Shown here piece after piece: positions 46,201 to 54,400 of a stretch of 64,000 bases of DNA. The DNA comes from Ilumatobacter fluminis (GTDB lineage: Bacteria > Actinomycetota > Acidimicrobiia > Acidimicrobiales > Ilumatobacteraceae): positions 930,001-994,000 of the forward strand of contig NZ_SOAU01000001.1 in assembly GCF_004364865.1 (NCBI RefSeq), read 5' to 3'. The position numbers were made by a program, and so were the translations under genes. The notes under the pieces were generated by a model. That model was given only the letters and a program-made list of their open reading frames with translations, did not search any database and was not told the DNA's origin. The number at the start of each line of letters is the position of its first letter. The first letter of the stretch is position 1.

Positions 46201-48812
46201 CGAGCGGATGGAACGGCAAGGTGTACCTCCTCGAGCCCCCGGTTCCGTGGCACCCGGCGAAGTCGGCCGAACGAGCGTCGGCCATCGAGGCATACCTCGA
46301 CACGTTCCCCGACCTGACCGGTGGGTCGGCCTACTCGCGCGACATGCGGGCCGCCGTCCGGTCTCGTCTCGAAACCCGCCTCGACGAATGGCCGAAGAAC
46401 CTCAAGAAGTTCAAGGCGTACCAGGAGACCGGCATCGACGTGGGCTTCTATCAGGAGAAGCAGGGCATGCATCCGGCGATGAACGACGTCGACCAACGTC
46501 GTTCGGCCCACATCAGCCGAATCGACGTGCCCGGGCGAGCCGGTGATCCCAGTCGCCCGTTCGCTCGGCGGGGCTTCCGGCTCCAGATGAACGGACCGTA
46601 CGGCATCCTCGACATCACGGGCGACATCGACTTCCTCGCGATCTTCAATGCCGACGGCACGATCATCACCGACCTCGTCAAGCGGGAGCGGATCTACGAG
46701 AAGCTCCGCTCGCTCCTCGGCATGCAGCACGGCGAGTCGTTCACGTTCGACCACGCATCTCGGGAGAGCCACTTGGCCGCGGGCCTGAACGGGCCGGGTG
46801 GAGAAACGCTGCTCGCGACCACGCCGACAGGGCGACTGGTCACGACCTACTTCAACGCCGCGTTGTCACGGCTGGAGAACGTCGGACAGGTCGCAGCGAA
46901 GCAGACGATGCTCGAGGGAGCGCTGTCGGAGACGCTGTCGCCGCCGCGCCCGTCGAAGGGCTTCTCGCTCGACGACCTGCTCGCGCTGTTCCCGAGCAAG
47001 GAGGTCTCACCCGATGCGGCGATCGCATCGCCCGAGACGATCGCGAAGCTGGTGAACGGACTCACGTCGAATGCCGTCAAGAGCGACTTCTTCGAAGACG
47101 GCCAATTGTTCCGGTCGTCGGACGACGGCACCCTCGAGCAGTACCGGCAGCCCGGTAGCCCTGGATCTGCACCGGACACGGCGACGTCGGCCGGTGCGCT
47201 GACCGAACGCGTCGCAGCTGCTGACGTCGGCGACGACATCGACGCCGAACTCGCCGAAGTCGTCGGAGCCGGGTACGTCGAGCCCGACGTCGTCGGGCGC
47301 TCCGGCGGACGATGGGTCGAGGTCTCGGTCGGCGACGCGCTCGGTGACGACGGCACGCTCGAGTTCGTCCCGTTCACCTACCTCGGCAGCCCCACCGAGG
47401 CCGGGGCGACCAACGTCGACGTGCTCTCGCTCGCCGAGATGAACGCGACCGGGTCCCACTGGTTCCGACCGGGAGATCGAGTCGTCGTCGACCCGGGTGG
47501 CCCCGGCGAGGAGTTCGCGACGATCGCGAGCGTCTCACCGCTCACGTTCGCCGCGCCGTTGCAGCATCCGCACTACGTCGCCGAGATGATCGCCATCCCG
47601 GCGGGTGTGCCCAGCACCGGTGGTCCTGGGCCGGGTCCGGGTTCCGACGCGATCGTGTCGGTGTCGCCGGCTCGGTTGTTGGAGACGCGGCCTGCTTCGG
47701 TGGGGTCGACGACGGTGGATGGGAAGTTCGCTGCTGGTGGTGCGGTGGCTGCGAAGTCGGTGACCGAGGTGACGGTGACGGGTCGTGGTGGTGTGCCTGG
47801 TGATGCGGCGGCGGTGATGTTGAACGTGACGGCGGTGCTGCCCGATGGTGCGGGTCATGTGACGGTGTTCCCGTGTGGTTCGTCGATGCCGACGGCGTCG
47901 AATCTGAACTATGTGGCGGGTCAGGTGGTGCCGAATGCGGTGTTGGCGAAGGTGGGTGCTGGTGGGAAGGTGTGTTTCTACTCCCATGCGGGTGTTCATC
48001 TGGTCGTCGACGTGAACGGCTACGTGCCGGCGGGGAGTTCGGTGGCGTCGGTGTCGCCGGCTCGGTTGTTGGAGACGCGGCCTGCTTCGGTGGGGTCGAC
48101 GACGGTGGATGGGAAGTTCGCTGCTGGTGGTGCGGTGGCTGCGAAGTCGGTGACCGAGGTGACGGTGACGGGTCGTGGTGGTGTGCCTGGTGATGCGGCG
48201 GCGGTGATGTTGAACGTGACGGCGGTGCTGCCCGATGGTGCGGGTCATGTGACGGTGTTCCCGTGTGGTTCGTCGATGCCGACGGCGTCGAATCTGAACT
48301 ATGTGGCGGGTCAGGTGGTGCCGAATGCGGTGTTGGCGAAGGTGGGTGCTGGTGGGAAGGTGTGTTTCTACTCCCATGCGGGTGTTCATCTGGTCGTCGA
48401 CGTGAACGGCTACGTGCCGGCGGGGAGTTCGGTGGCGTCGGTGTCGCCGGCTCGGTTGTTGGAGACGCGGCCTGCTTCGGTGGGGTCGACGACGGTGGAT
48501 GGGAAGTTCGCTGCTGGTGGTGCGGTGGCTGCGAAGTCGGTGACCGAGGTGACGGTGACGGGTCGTGGTGGTGTGCCTGGTGATGCGGCGGCGGTGATGT
48601 TGAACGTGACGGCGGTGCTGCCCGATGGTGCGGGTCATGTGACGGTGTTCCCGTGTGGTTCGTCGATGCCGACGGCGTCGAATCTGAACTATGTGGCGGG
48701 TCAGGTGGTGCCGAATGCGGTGTTGGCGAAGGTGGGTGCTGGTGGGAAGGTGTGTTTCTACTCCCATGCGGGTGTTCATCTGGTCGTCGACGTGAACGGC
48801 TACGTGCCGTGA
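43203..48812 (+). CDS. giant exported protein: PKD domain, possible class II adenylyl-cyclase-toxin-like region, triple C-terminal module (1,869 aa)
   Basis: A signal peptide (SRVSLLLATVLMVLGVAMWF) ends near residue 38. A Cys-rich region and a PKD domain at about 265-325 (WDFGDGLTSEAVSPSHEY) follow, then about 350 residues of Ig-like sequence. Residues about 723-780 contain a hydrophobic stretch. Residues about 945-1200 resemble the catalytic core of EF/CyaA/ExoY toxins. A FR motif lies 18 residues before K980, K987 is seven residues later, and TGDIDFLAI carries D1141 and D1143, followed by QHGE with H1176. CyaA has FR, K58, K65, TADIDMFAI and QHGTE in this order. The catalytic His between the two lysines is Pro985 here, and the Asp-to-His spacing is short, so activity is doubtful. 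The last 385 residues are three near-identical copies of the shared module. The gene splits rplA from rplJ and has hairpins on both sides. Confidence 0.82.
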   Translation: MRTTPVTSRVSLLLATVLMVLGVAMWFTFSTASPVEAAPRSVAEPAPNTPLPQCVVEDGGSEGLGCAPDAFGAMISGDFASGSTFVVRSAPNGLAPCFTYVSTGCYYSLSAPSISRCVYLENGDPTAVRSCPSLSSSGSVSGWTAQRQGSCSGSLGSTYAAGGGTQETFWVVRAAVLSMCTYEVPDTVTIDNLYGPTFFLVRTSVRECIEPGGGYGCDESWATLETRTEYGWLPVSGTMAAHAEFDVTHVEHGIYSFTNNSVEFADTTVGYEWDFGDGLTSEAVSPSHEYAQPGDYTVTLTMRGADGRTDSTSRDVSVEATTLAVSLINPDAIFTGEGSGNRFSKGDEFTVQLRVEATDGVGDVAGVAPVGDVLDLPSQLELVDDPLVVAPTTYTPGMITTYDIPVRAIEGGRFTVRSTWAGTNAEGPVEETGEFEGSVSGLAITVTLDPPSFQLDQDNNDDGEITPEDNDLTVTVEIENVSTDHPVTDLIVDPLDLESNDPEHPEVRLFAQDPPPEAWPTSLAAAATATREWTYRADDEVDATVEAFATGSLNDALVTGSGDDEVKVFTSVVLEARFDLEPQAYEAGKVVRVNGNFRNVSDTTPDPIDVSFAVFPKVDANAGGGYFTTPGGATPSGAIMYQLAPGESIDLDAILQTTAIERYSVARVEYDVVVSTRNDSNRWVEVDPATVHVLEEDGYSASLFAGLPAKQPEPEAVSNWACSDDVIMFAFIGCKLAAGLVSMVTGFCQMGVMIAQGIYYINQATWGTLVAGMWGAQQTLRALAGDDAAWNRLAQEIAIDLAALRDTGYVALEGFTITAESVAPAMDRFFQRQEVLWTTGTTEQILGEMAETVGENGDMALEALVAARTLKKSMLVAAGAEQSLEVTARNALDHQLQKSLVDVEDVITTKGARAVPEERVLPSGLDVTDAPIVWRDSYGIAKQELDKLLQIAKDEGIIAAFRSRAPIAAELIAKRLAYAKPGSVPLKGVSDLDVKYLGYPSGWNGKVYLLEPPVPWHPAKSAERASAIEAYLDTFPDLTGGSAYSRDMRAAVRSRLETRLDEWPKNLKKFKAYQETGIDVGFYQEKQGMHPAMNDVDQRRSAHISRIDVPGRAGDPSRPFARRGFRLQMNGPYGILDITGDIDFLAIFNADGTIITDLVKRERIYEKLRSLLGMQHGESFTFDHASRESHLAAGLNGPGGETLLATTPTGRLVTTYFNAALSRLENVGQVAAKQTMLEGALSETLSPPRPSKGFSLDDLLALFPSKEVSPDAAIASPETIAKLVNGLTSNAVKSDFFEDGQLFRSSDDGTLEQYRQPGSPGSAPDTATSAGALTERVAAADVGDDIDAELAEVVGAGYVEPDVVGRSGGRWVEVSVGDALGDDGTLEFVPFTYLGSPTEAGATNVDVLSLAEMNATGSHWFRPGDRVVVDPGGPGEEFATIASVSPLTFAAPLQHPHYVAEMIAIPAGVPSTGGPGPGPGSDAIVSVSPARLLETRPASVGSTTVDGKFAAGGAVAAKSVTEVTVTGRGGVPGDAAAVMLNVTAVLPDGAGHVTVFPCGSSMPTASNLNYVAGQVVPNAVLAKVGAGGKVCFYSHAGVHLVVDVNGYVPAGSSVASVSPARLLETRPASVGSTTVDGKFAAGGAVAAKSVTEVTVTGRGGVPGDAAAVMLNVTAVLPDGAGHVTVFPCGSSMPTASNLNYVAGQVVPNAVLAKVGAGGKVCFYSHAGVHLVVDVNGYVPAGSSVASVSPARLLETRPASVGSTTVDGKFAAGGAVAAKSVTEVTVTGRGGVPGDAAAVMLNVTAVLPDGAGHVTVFPCGSSMPTASNLNYVAGQVVPNAVLAKVGAGGKVCFYSHAGVHLVVDVNGYVP
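47661..48810 (+). repeat. three tandem 390-bp repeats, apparently identical
   Basis: The marker GTGTCGCCGGCTCGG recurs at 47661, 48051 and 48441, exactly 390 bp (130 codons) apart. By eye the three copies are identical over nearly their whole length, including synonymous sites. The last copy is cut short by the stop codon. I counted 15 of 130 codons ending in C in the second copy, far fewer than in flanking coding sequence. Confidence 0.95.
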
Positions 48813-48825
48813 ACCGACGGTGACG

Positions 48826-48859
48826 GGTGGGGCCCGGTCCCGGCACGCCGGGCCCCACC
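48826..48859 (+). terminator. hairpin after the 43203 giant gene
   Basis: GGTGGGGCCCGG at 48826-48837 pairs perfectly with CCGGGCCCCACC at 48848-48859 around a 10-base loop. Together with the hairpin after rplA it isolates the giant gene as its own transcription unit. Confidence 0.7.
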
Positions 48860-48887
48860 GGTACACCCGCCGCTCGGCGCCCGGCCG

Positions 48888-48915
48888 TTGCATCGCCGGT
48901 CGGCGCCGATATCGT
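48888..48915 (+). promoter_or_regulatory. candidate promoter for rplJ-rplL
   Basis: TTGCAT and TATCGT are separated by 16 bases. Transcription from here would give a leader of about 170 bases before rplJ. This fits the long regulated leader expected for this operon. Confidence 0.4.
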
Positions 48916-49029
48916 GGCGGGCTGACATATCCGGTCAGCTCGCCGAAGACCGCTGGTCATCTCCCGAGATGAGAATGGGTTCCCCGCCAGCCGAGGTGCA
49001 CGCTCCACGAGACACGACACGTTTCGACG

Positions 49030-49078
49030 TTTCGCTCCTCATGGCGTTCGCACTCGCGAGCCATGAGTAGAAGCGAAA
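49030..49078 (+). promoter_or_regulatory. rplJ leader hairpin next to the ribosome binding site
   Basis: The outer stem TTTCGCT (49030-49036) pairs with AGCGAAA (49072-49078). The inner stem CTCATGGC (49038-49045) pairs with GCCATGAG (49060-49067). The last As of the outer stem are the first bases of the ribosome binding site AAAGGAGGTG (49076-49085), so folding could affect rplJ translation. In other bacteria L10-L12 binds the rplJ leader to repress the operon. That role here is inferred from position. Confidence 0.5.
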
Positions 49079-49094
49079 GGAGGTGCACACACAC

Positions 49095-49634
49095 ATGAGT
49101 GATACTGCAACCCGTGAACCCCGTGCCGACAAGGTCGCGGTGGTGAAGGAGATCGGGGAGAAGCTGGAAGGCTGCCAGGCCGTGTTCGTGACCGAATACC
49201 GTGGCCTGTCCGTCGCCCAGATCGCCGACGTCCGCAACGCGCTCCGTCCCGCCGACGCCCAGATGGCCGTGTACAAGAACACGCTCGCCAAGCTGGCCGT
49301 CCGTGAGGCCGGACTCGACGGGCTCGACGACCTGCTCGTCGGTCCGACCGCGCTCACGTTCGTCAAGGGCGACGTCGCCGGTGCCGCCAAGGCACTCCGC
49401 GAGTCGTCGAAGGCGATGCCGAGCCTGGTCGTCAAGGGCGGCGTGCTCGGAGAAGCCGCGTTGTCCGACAAGGACGTCATGGCGCTCGCCGATCTGCCGT
49501 CGCGCGAAGAGCTGCTGGCCAAGTTCGCCGGTGCGCTACAGGCGCCGCTGGTCAAGACCGCCGGTCTGCTCCAGGCGCTCCCGCGCAACTTCGCCTACGG
49601 CCTCAACGCCCTCATCGAGAAGCAGGCCGCCTGA
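49095..49634 (+). CDS. rplJ: 50S ribosomal protein L10 (179 aa)
   Basis: L10 is the base of the ribosomal stalk and carries L7/L12 dimers. [36 protein letters not shown] and [14 protein letters not shown] are family segments. The C-terminal helix that binds L12 follows ([38 protein letters not shown]). The ATG at 49095 lies 11 bases after a perfect GGAGG. An upstream GTG at 49083 overlaps that site and is rejected as a start. Confidence 0.98.
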   Translation: MSDTATREPRADKVAVVKEIGEKLEGCQAVFVTEYRGLSVAQIADVRNALRPADAQMAVYKNTLAKLAVREAGLDGLDDLLVGPTALTFVKGDVAGAAKALRESSKAMPSLVVKGGVLGEAALSDKDVMALADLPSREELLAKFAGALQAPLVKTAGLLQALPRNFAYGLNALIEKQAA

Positions 49635-49725
49635 GCGGCCCGCTTCCCATCCCATCCTTCATCCAAGCGATTCATTCATTCGAGGCGCCACGACGGCGCC
49701 ACCCCATTCCACAAGGAGAACCATC

Positions 49726-50109
49726 ATGGCCACCAAGGAAGAGATCCTCGACGCCATCAGCAACATGACCGTCATCGAGCTCAAGGAGCTCCTCGACGCG
49801 TTCGAAGAGAAGTTCGAAGTCACCGCAGCCGCCCCGGTTGCCGTCGCCGCTGCCGGTGCTCCGGCTGCCGGTGGTGACGATGCCGGCGCCGCCGAGCAGG
49901 ACGAGTTCGACGTCATCCTCGCCGAGGCCGGCGGCCAGAAGATCCAGGTGATCAAGGCCGTGCGTGAGCTCACGAGCCTCGGCCTCAAGGAGGCCAAGGA
50001 CCTCGTCGACGGCGCTCCGAAGCCGATCCTCGAGAAGGCGTCGAAGGACGACGCCGAGGCCGCCAAGGCCAAGCTCGAAGAGGCCGGCGCCACCGTCGAG
50101 CTCAAGTGA
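49726..50109 (+). CDS. rplL: 50S ribosomal protein L7/L12 (127 aa)
   Basis: L7/L12 is the multi-copy stalk protein that recruits translation GTPases. The N-terminal dimerisation part is [30 protein letters not shown]. An Ala/Gly-rich hinge follows, then the C-terminal domain [53 protein letters not shown] lies 7 bases before the ATG. A hairpin follows 30 bases after the stop. Confidence 0.98.
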   Translation: MATKEEILDAISNMTVIELKELLDAFEEKFEVTAAAPVAVAAAGAPAAGGDDAGAAEQDEFDVILAEAGGQKIQVIKAVRELTSLGLKEAKDLVDGAPKPILEKASKDDAEAAKAKLEEAGATVELK

Positions 50110-50139
50110 GCTGACGCGTCGTACGACGCATCTTCTGGA

Positions 50140-50169
50140 GCGAGCCCCGGGTGCGAACCCGGGGCTCGC
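50140..50169 (+). terminator. hairpin after rplL
   Basis: A 12-bp perfect stem, GCGAGCCCCGGG with CCCGGGGCTCGC, encloses a 6-base loop. A small palindrome, GCGTCGTACGACGC, precedes it at 50115-50128. Confidence 0.7.
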
Positions 50170-50205
50170 CCGCGCTTTCGGCCCGATCGTCGCGAGACTG
50201 GCGCC

Positions 50206-51198
50206 ATGCGTCTCGTCGTCGTCGCCCTGGCCGTCATCCTCGTGGGCTGCGGTGACGATGCTGCCGGCGGTGACCCGACGGCACTCTCGGTGACCGTCGT
50301 CGCCGAGGGGTTCGACGGGCCGACCCAGATCGGCCACGACGGGCGTGGCGGCTACGTGCTGGCAGAACTGAACGGGGGAGAGGGCGACGGCACGGGACGG
50401 GTGCTGCACCTCGAGTCGATCGATGCCGAGCCGTCGGTGCTCGTCGACGGGCTCCTGACCCCGACCGGTGTGGCCGTCGACGGTGATCTGCTGTGGATCA
50501 TGGAGCGACGCACGCTGAGCGTCGCCTCCCTCGACGACCCGTCCGACCGGCGCATCGTGCTCGACGACCTGGCCTTCAACGGCCGATCGGAGGGGACGAT
50601 CAGCGCGGTCGACGGCGGCGGCATCCTGTTCGACACCTCGGGCCGCCGTGACGGCGGCGACCTGGCCGACGGCTCGGGCCGGTTGTTCTTCCTCGCCGGC
50701 CCCGACGCCGACCCCGAGGAGTTCGCCGTCGGCTTCAAGCACGCCTACGCCCATGCGCCGCTCGGCGACGTACGCTGGCTCGTCACCGAGGTCTCCGACG
50801 GTCGGCTCGACGACGTGCGTCCGCCCGACGAGTTGACGATCGTCGAGCGGGGCGACGACTTCGGCTACCCGCGCTGCATCGGCGACCGGGTCCCCGTGGC
50901 CGAGACCGGCGGCACGGCCGCCGAGTGCGTGACCGGCCCGCCGTCACTGGCTCTGTTCGAGGCCCAGGCGACGCCGACCGGCGTGGTCGTCGCACCGTGG
51001 GACGACGAAACGGCCCTGGTCGCGTTGTGGGTGCGGGGCGAGATCGTCGCCGTTCCGGTCGAACCCGGCGACGAACCGCACGACCCCGCCGTGGTCGTCG
51101 ACACGATCGAGCGGCCCCAGCACCTGCTGGTCGACGGCGACCGGGTGCTCGTCACCGATCACGAGTCGGGGCGGATCCTCGCCCTCGAAGCGGGTTGA
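50206..51198 (+). CDS. putative lipoprotein with sugar-dehydrogenase-like beta-propeller (330 aa)
   Basis: The N-terminus MRLVVVALAVILVGCGDD has a lipobox (LVGC), so the protein is probably anchored to the outer face of the membrane. The rest is a beta-propeller-type sequence (GFDGPTQIGHDGRGGYVLAE, LLTPTGVAVDGDLLWIMER, RGDDFGYPRCIGD, ATPTGVVVAPWDDETALVALWV, RPQHLLVDGDRVLVTDHESGRIL). This resembles PQQ-dependent glucose/sorbosone dehydrogenase-like and ScyD-like propellers. I cannot confirm a cofactor site, so an enzyme function is only possible. It sits between rplL and rpoB with a hairpin upstream, interrupting the usual rplL-rpoB linkage. Confidence 0.75.
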   Translation: MRLVVVALAVILVGCGDDAAGGDPTALSVTVVAEGFDGPTQIGHDGRGGYVLAELNGGEGDGTGRVLHLESIDAEPSVLVDGLLTPTGVAVDGDLLWIMERRTLSVASLDDPSDRRIVLDDLAFNGRSEGTISAVDGGGILFDTSGRRDGGDLADGSGRLFFLAGPDADPEEFAVGFKHAYAHAPLGDVRWLVTEVSDGRLDDVRPPDELTIVERGDDFGYPRCIGDRVPVAETGGTAAECVTGPPSLALFEAQATPTGVVVAPWDDETALVALWVRGEIVAVPVEPGDEPHDPAVVVDTIERPQHLLVDGDRVLVTDHESGRILALEAG

Positions 51199-51243
51199 TC
51201 ACCCTCCTGACCTGGACCTTCGTCCCGAAACGGTCGAGAACGC

Positions 51244-51272
51244 TTGACATCCGGCTCCGATTTCCTTACCGT
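51244..51272 (+). promoter_or_regulatory. candidate promoter P1 of rpoB-rpoC
   Basis: A perfect -35 TTGACA (51244-51249) and TACCGT (51267-51272) are spaced by 17 bases. It lies 45 bases after the lipoprotein gene and gives a leader of about 190 bases. Confidence 0.6.
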
Positions 51273-51341
51273 GTGCCGCAATTCGACGCCCAGCCGGGAG
51301 GCCAGGGCCGGTTCGATGCAGAGACGCCCGCACTGCAGCGG

Positions 51342-51371
51342 TTGACGATCCTGTGACGATCAGGATAGGAT
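51342..51371 (+). promoter_or_regulatory. candidate promoter P2 of rpoB-rpoC
   Basis: TTGACG (51342-51347) and TAGGAT (51366-51371) are spaced by 18 bases. Two promoters in this interval would let rpoBC be expressed independently of the ribosomal genes. Confidence 0.6.
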
Positions 51372-51464
51372 CGCCTGTTGCCGTGCGTCGTTGTGCCTCT
51401 TTTCCTTTCCAGGCCGGGGACTTCGCGCGCGCCCTCATCCACGCCGACAACATCGAGGTGATCT

Positions 51465-54400
51465 GTGGCTACTCGCTCGACCTCTCGTGAGCGTTACTCG
51501 TTCGCGAACCTGGACGAACCCCTCGAACTGCCTGACTTGATCGCGATCCAGCGAGAGAGCTTCACGTGGTTCATGGAAGAAGGGCTCGCGAATACCTTCC
51601 GCGACATCAGCCCCATCAAGGACTTCTCCGAGGCGCTCCAGCTCGAGCTCGAGTTCGACCCCTTCGACGAAGACCTGCGCCCCCCGCCGAAGTTCACGGT
51701 CGAGGAGTGCAAAGAGAAGGACATGACCTACAGCGCGCCGATCTTCGTGCGCGCCCGGTTCATGAACCGCAACACCGGTGAGATCAAGGAACAGACGGTC
51801 TTCATGGGCGACCTGCCCGCGATGACCGACAAGGGCACCTTCATCATCAACGGCACCGAGCGCGTCGTCGTGTCGCAGCTCGTCCGCAGCCCCGGCGTCA
51901 TCTTCGAGCCGGGTGAGCGCTACCGCCTGCGTAACCTCACCAAGCACCAGCTCGTCAAGGGCACCATCCACCCGTACCGCGGTGAGTGGATGGAGTTCGA
52001 CGTCGAGCACCGCCCCGGCAAGGACGTCACCTGCGGCACCCGCGTGGCCCGCAAGCGTCGCCTCGGCATCTTCACCCTCCTGCGTGCCCTCGGCTACGAC
52101 GAGGAGAACGCCCCCGGATTCCTCGAGCGGTTCGTCGCCGAGTTCGACTTCCTCGAGGGCCAGTGGGACAAGGAGCGCGACATCGCGCCGACCCAGGACG
52201 AAGCACTCGTCGAGATCTACAAGCGTGCCCGCCCCGGCGAGCCGCCCACCGTCGAGTCGGCCAAGGCCTACTTCCGCAACGCGTTCTTCGAGAACCGTCG
52301 CTACGACCTGAGCCGCGTCGGCCGCTACAAGCTGAACCGCAAGCTCGGTGACGAGGTCGAGAAGGTCGCCGAGCAGTTCGGTCTGCTCGGTCACACCAAC
52401 AGCGAGGGCGAGCCCCTCGTCGACCTGCCCGAAGAGGGCCAGCACGTGCTGACCAAGATCGAGGTCCTCGCAGCGGTCACCTACATGCTGAACCTCGTCA
52501 AGCAGGAGCCCGGCTACCGCCTCGACGACCAGGACCACTTCGCGAACCGTCGCATCCGCTCGGTCGGCGAGCTGATCCAGAACCAGGTCCGCATCGGCCT
52601 GAGCCGCATGGAGCGCGTCGTGCGTGAGCGCATGACGACCCAGGACGTCGAAGCGATCACCCCGCAGACCCTGATCAACATCCGCCCCGTCGTGGCGGCG
52701 ATCAAGGAGTTCTTCGGCACGTCGCAGCTGTCGCAGTTCATGGACCAGGTCAACCCGCTGTCGGGTCTGACCCACCGCCGTCGCCTGTCGGCGCTCGGCC
52801 CCGGTGGTCTGTCGCGTGAGCGTGCCGGCTTCGAGGTGCGAGACGTCCACTTCTCGCACTACGGCCGCATGTGCCCGATCGAGACGCCGGAAGGCCCGAA
52901 CATCGGTCTGATCGGCGGTCTGTCGACCTTCGCCCGCGTCAACGAGTTCGGCTTCATCGAGACGCCGTACCGCAAGATCGAGAACGGCAAGGTCTCCGGC
53001 GAGATCGTCTACATGGCCGCCGACGAGGAAGAGAAGTACGTCGTCGCCCAGGCGAACACGCCGATCAACCCCGACGGCACCTTCCGCGACGACCGAGTGC
53101 TCGTTCGTCGTTCGCCGCAGGCCGCCAGCCTCGACGACCTCCGCAAGATGCTCGAACAGGAGAGCTTCTTCGGTGCGACCACCGACATCGGCTACGTCCC
53201 GCCGACCGAGGTCGACTACATGGACGTCAGCCCGAAGCAGATCGTCTCGGTCGCGACGGCGCTGATCCCGTTCCTCGAGCACGACGACGCCAACCGTGCC
53301 CTGATGGGCGCCAACATGCAGCGCCAGGCCGTCCCGCTCCTGCGGGCCGAGGCGCCGTACATCGGCACCGGCATCGAAGACCGCGCCGCCCGCGACGCCG
53401 CCGACCTGATCCAGGCCGCCGACGACGGTGAGGTCGTCGAGGTCACCGGCGCCACCATCACCGTGCAGTACAAGACGCTCGGCAAGAAGGTCTACGGCCT
53501 GTCGAAGTTCCGTCGCTCCAACCAGGACACCTGCATCAACCACCGTCCCCGGGTGACCGAGGGCGACAAGGTCAAGATGGGCACCGTCCTCGCCGACGGC
53601 CCCTCGACCGACCACGGTGAGCTGGCACTCGGCAAGAACCTCCTCGTGGCGTTCATGCCGTGGGAGGGCTACAACTTCGAGGACGCGATCATCTTGTCGG
53701 AGCGCCTCGTGCGCGACGACGTGCTGACGTCGATCCACATCCACGAGCACGAGGTCGACGCCCGCGACACCAAGCTCGGCCCCGAAGAGATCAGCCGTGA
53801 CATCCCGAACCTGAGCGACGACATCCTCGCCGACCTCGACGACCGCGGCATCATCCGTGTCGGCGCCGAAGTCGGACCGGGCGACGTCCTCGTCGGCAAG
53901 GTCACCCCGAAGGGCGAGACCGAGCTGACGCCCGAAGAGCGTCTGCTCCGCGCGATCTTCGGTGAGAAGGCCCGCGAAGTCCGCGACACCAGCCTCAAGG
54001 TGCCCCACGGTGAGCAGGGCAAGGTCATCGACGTCAAGGTGTTCAACCGTGACGACGGCGACGAGCTGCCCCCGGGCGTCAACCAGCTGGTCCGCGTGTA
54101 CGTGGCCCAGAAGCGCAAGATCTCGGTGGGCGACAAGCTCGCCGGTCGCCACGGCAACAAGGGCGTCATCTCCAAGATCCTCCCGGTCGAGGACATGCCC
54201 TACACCGCCGACGGCAGCCCGGTCGACATCATCCTCAACCCGCTCGGCGTGCCGAGCCGCATGAACGTCGGACAGGTGCTCGAGTCGCACCTCGGCTACT
54301 GCGCACGTTGGGGCTGGACCAACCCGGACGGCAACCAGGTCGGTGACAACCCGATCCGTGGCACCGAGCGCAAGACCCGCCCGACCACCCAGCCGGCCAC

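Noticed and set aside
43053-46772. 1,239-codon open frame on the minus strand within the giant exported protein gene
   Set aside because: It is an antisense shadow of low-complexity Arg/Val/Glu/Asp sequence with no motifs. The plus frame has a signal peptide, a PKD domain and the triple module.
47661-48810. Regular direct repeats considered as a CRISPR array or mobile element
   Set aside because: The unit is 390 bp, in frame, and encodes a protein module. There are no short repeats with unique spacers, no transposase and no terminal inverted repeats.
49083-49094. GTG 49083 as the rplJ start
   Set aside because: The codon overlaps the Shine-Dalgarno sequence itself. ATG 49095 has proper spacing.
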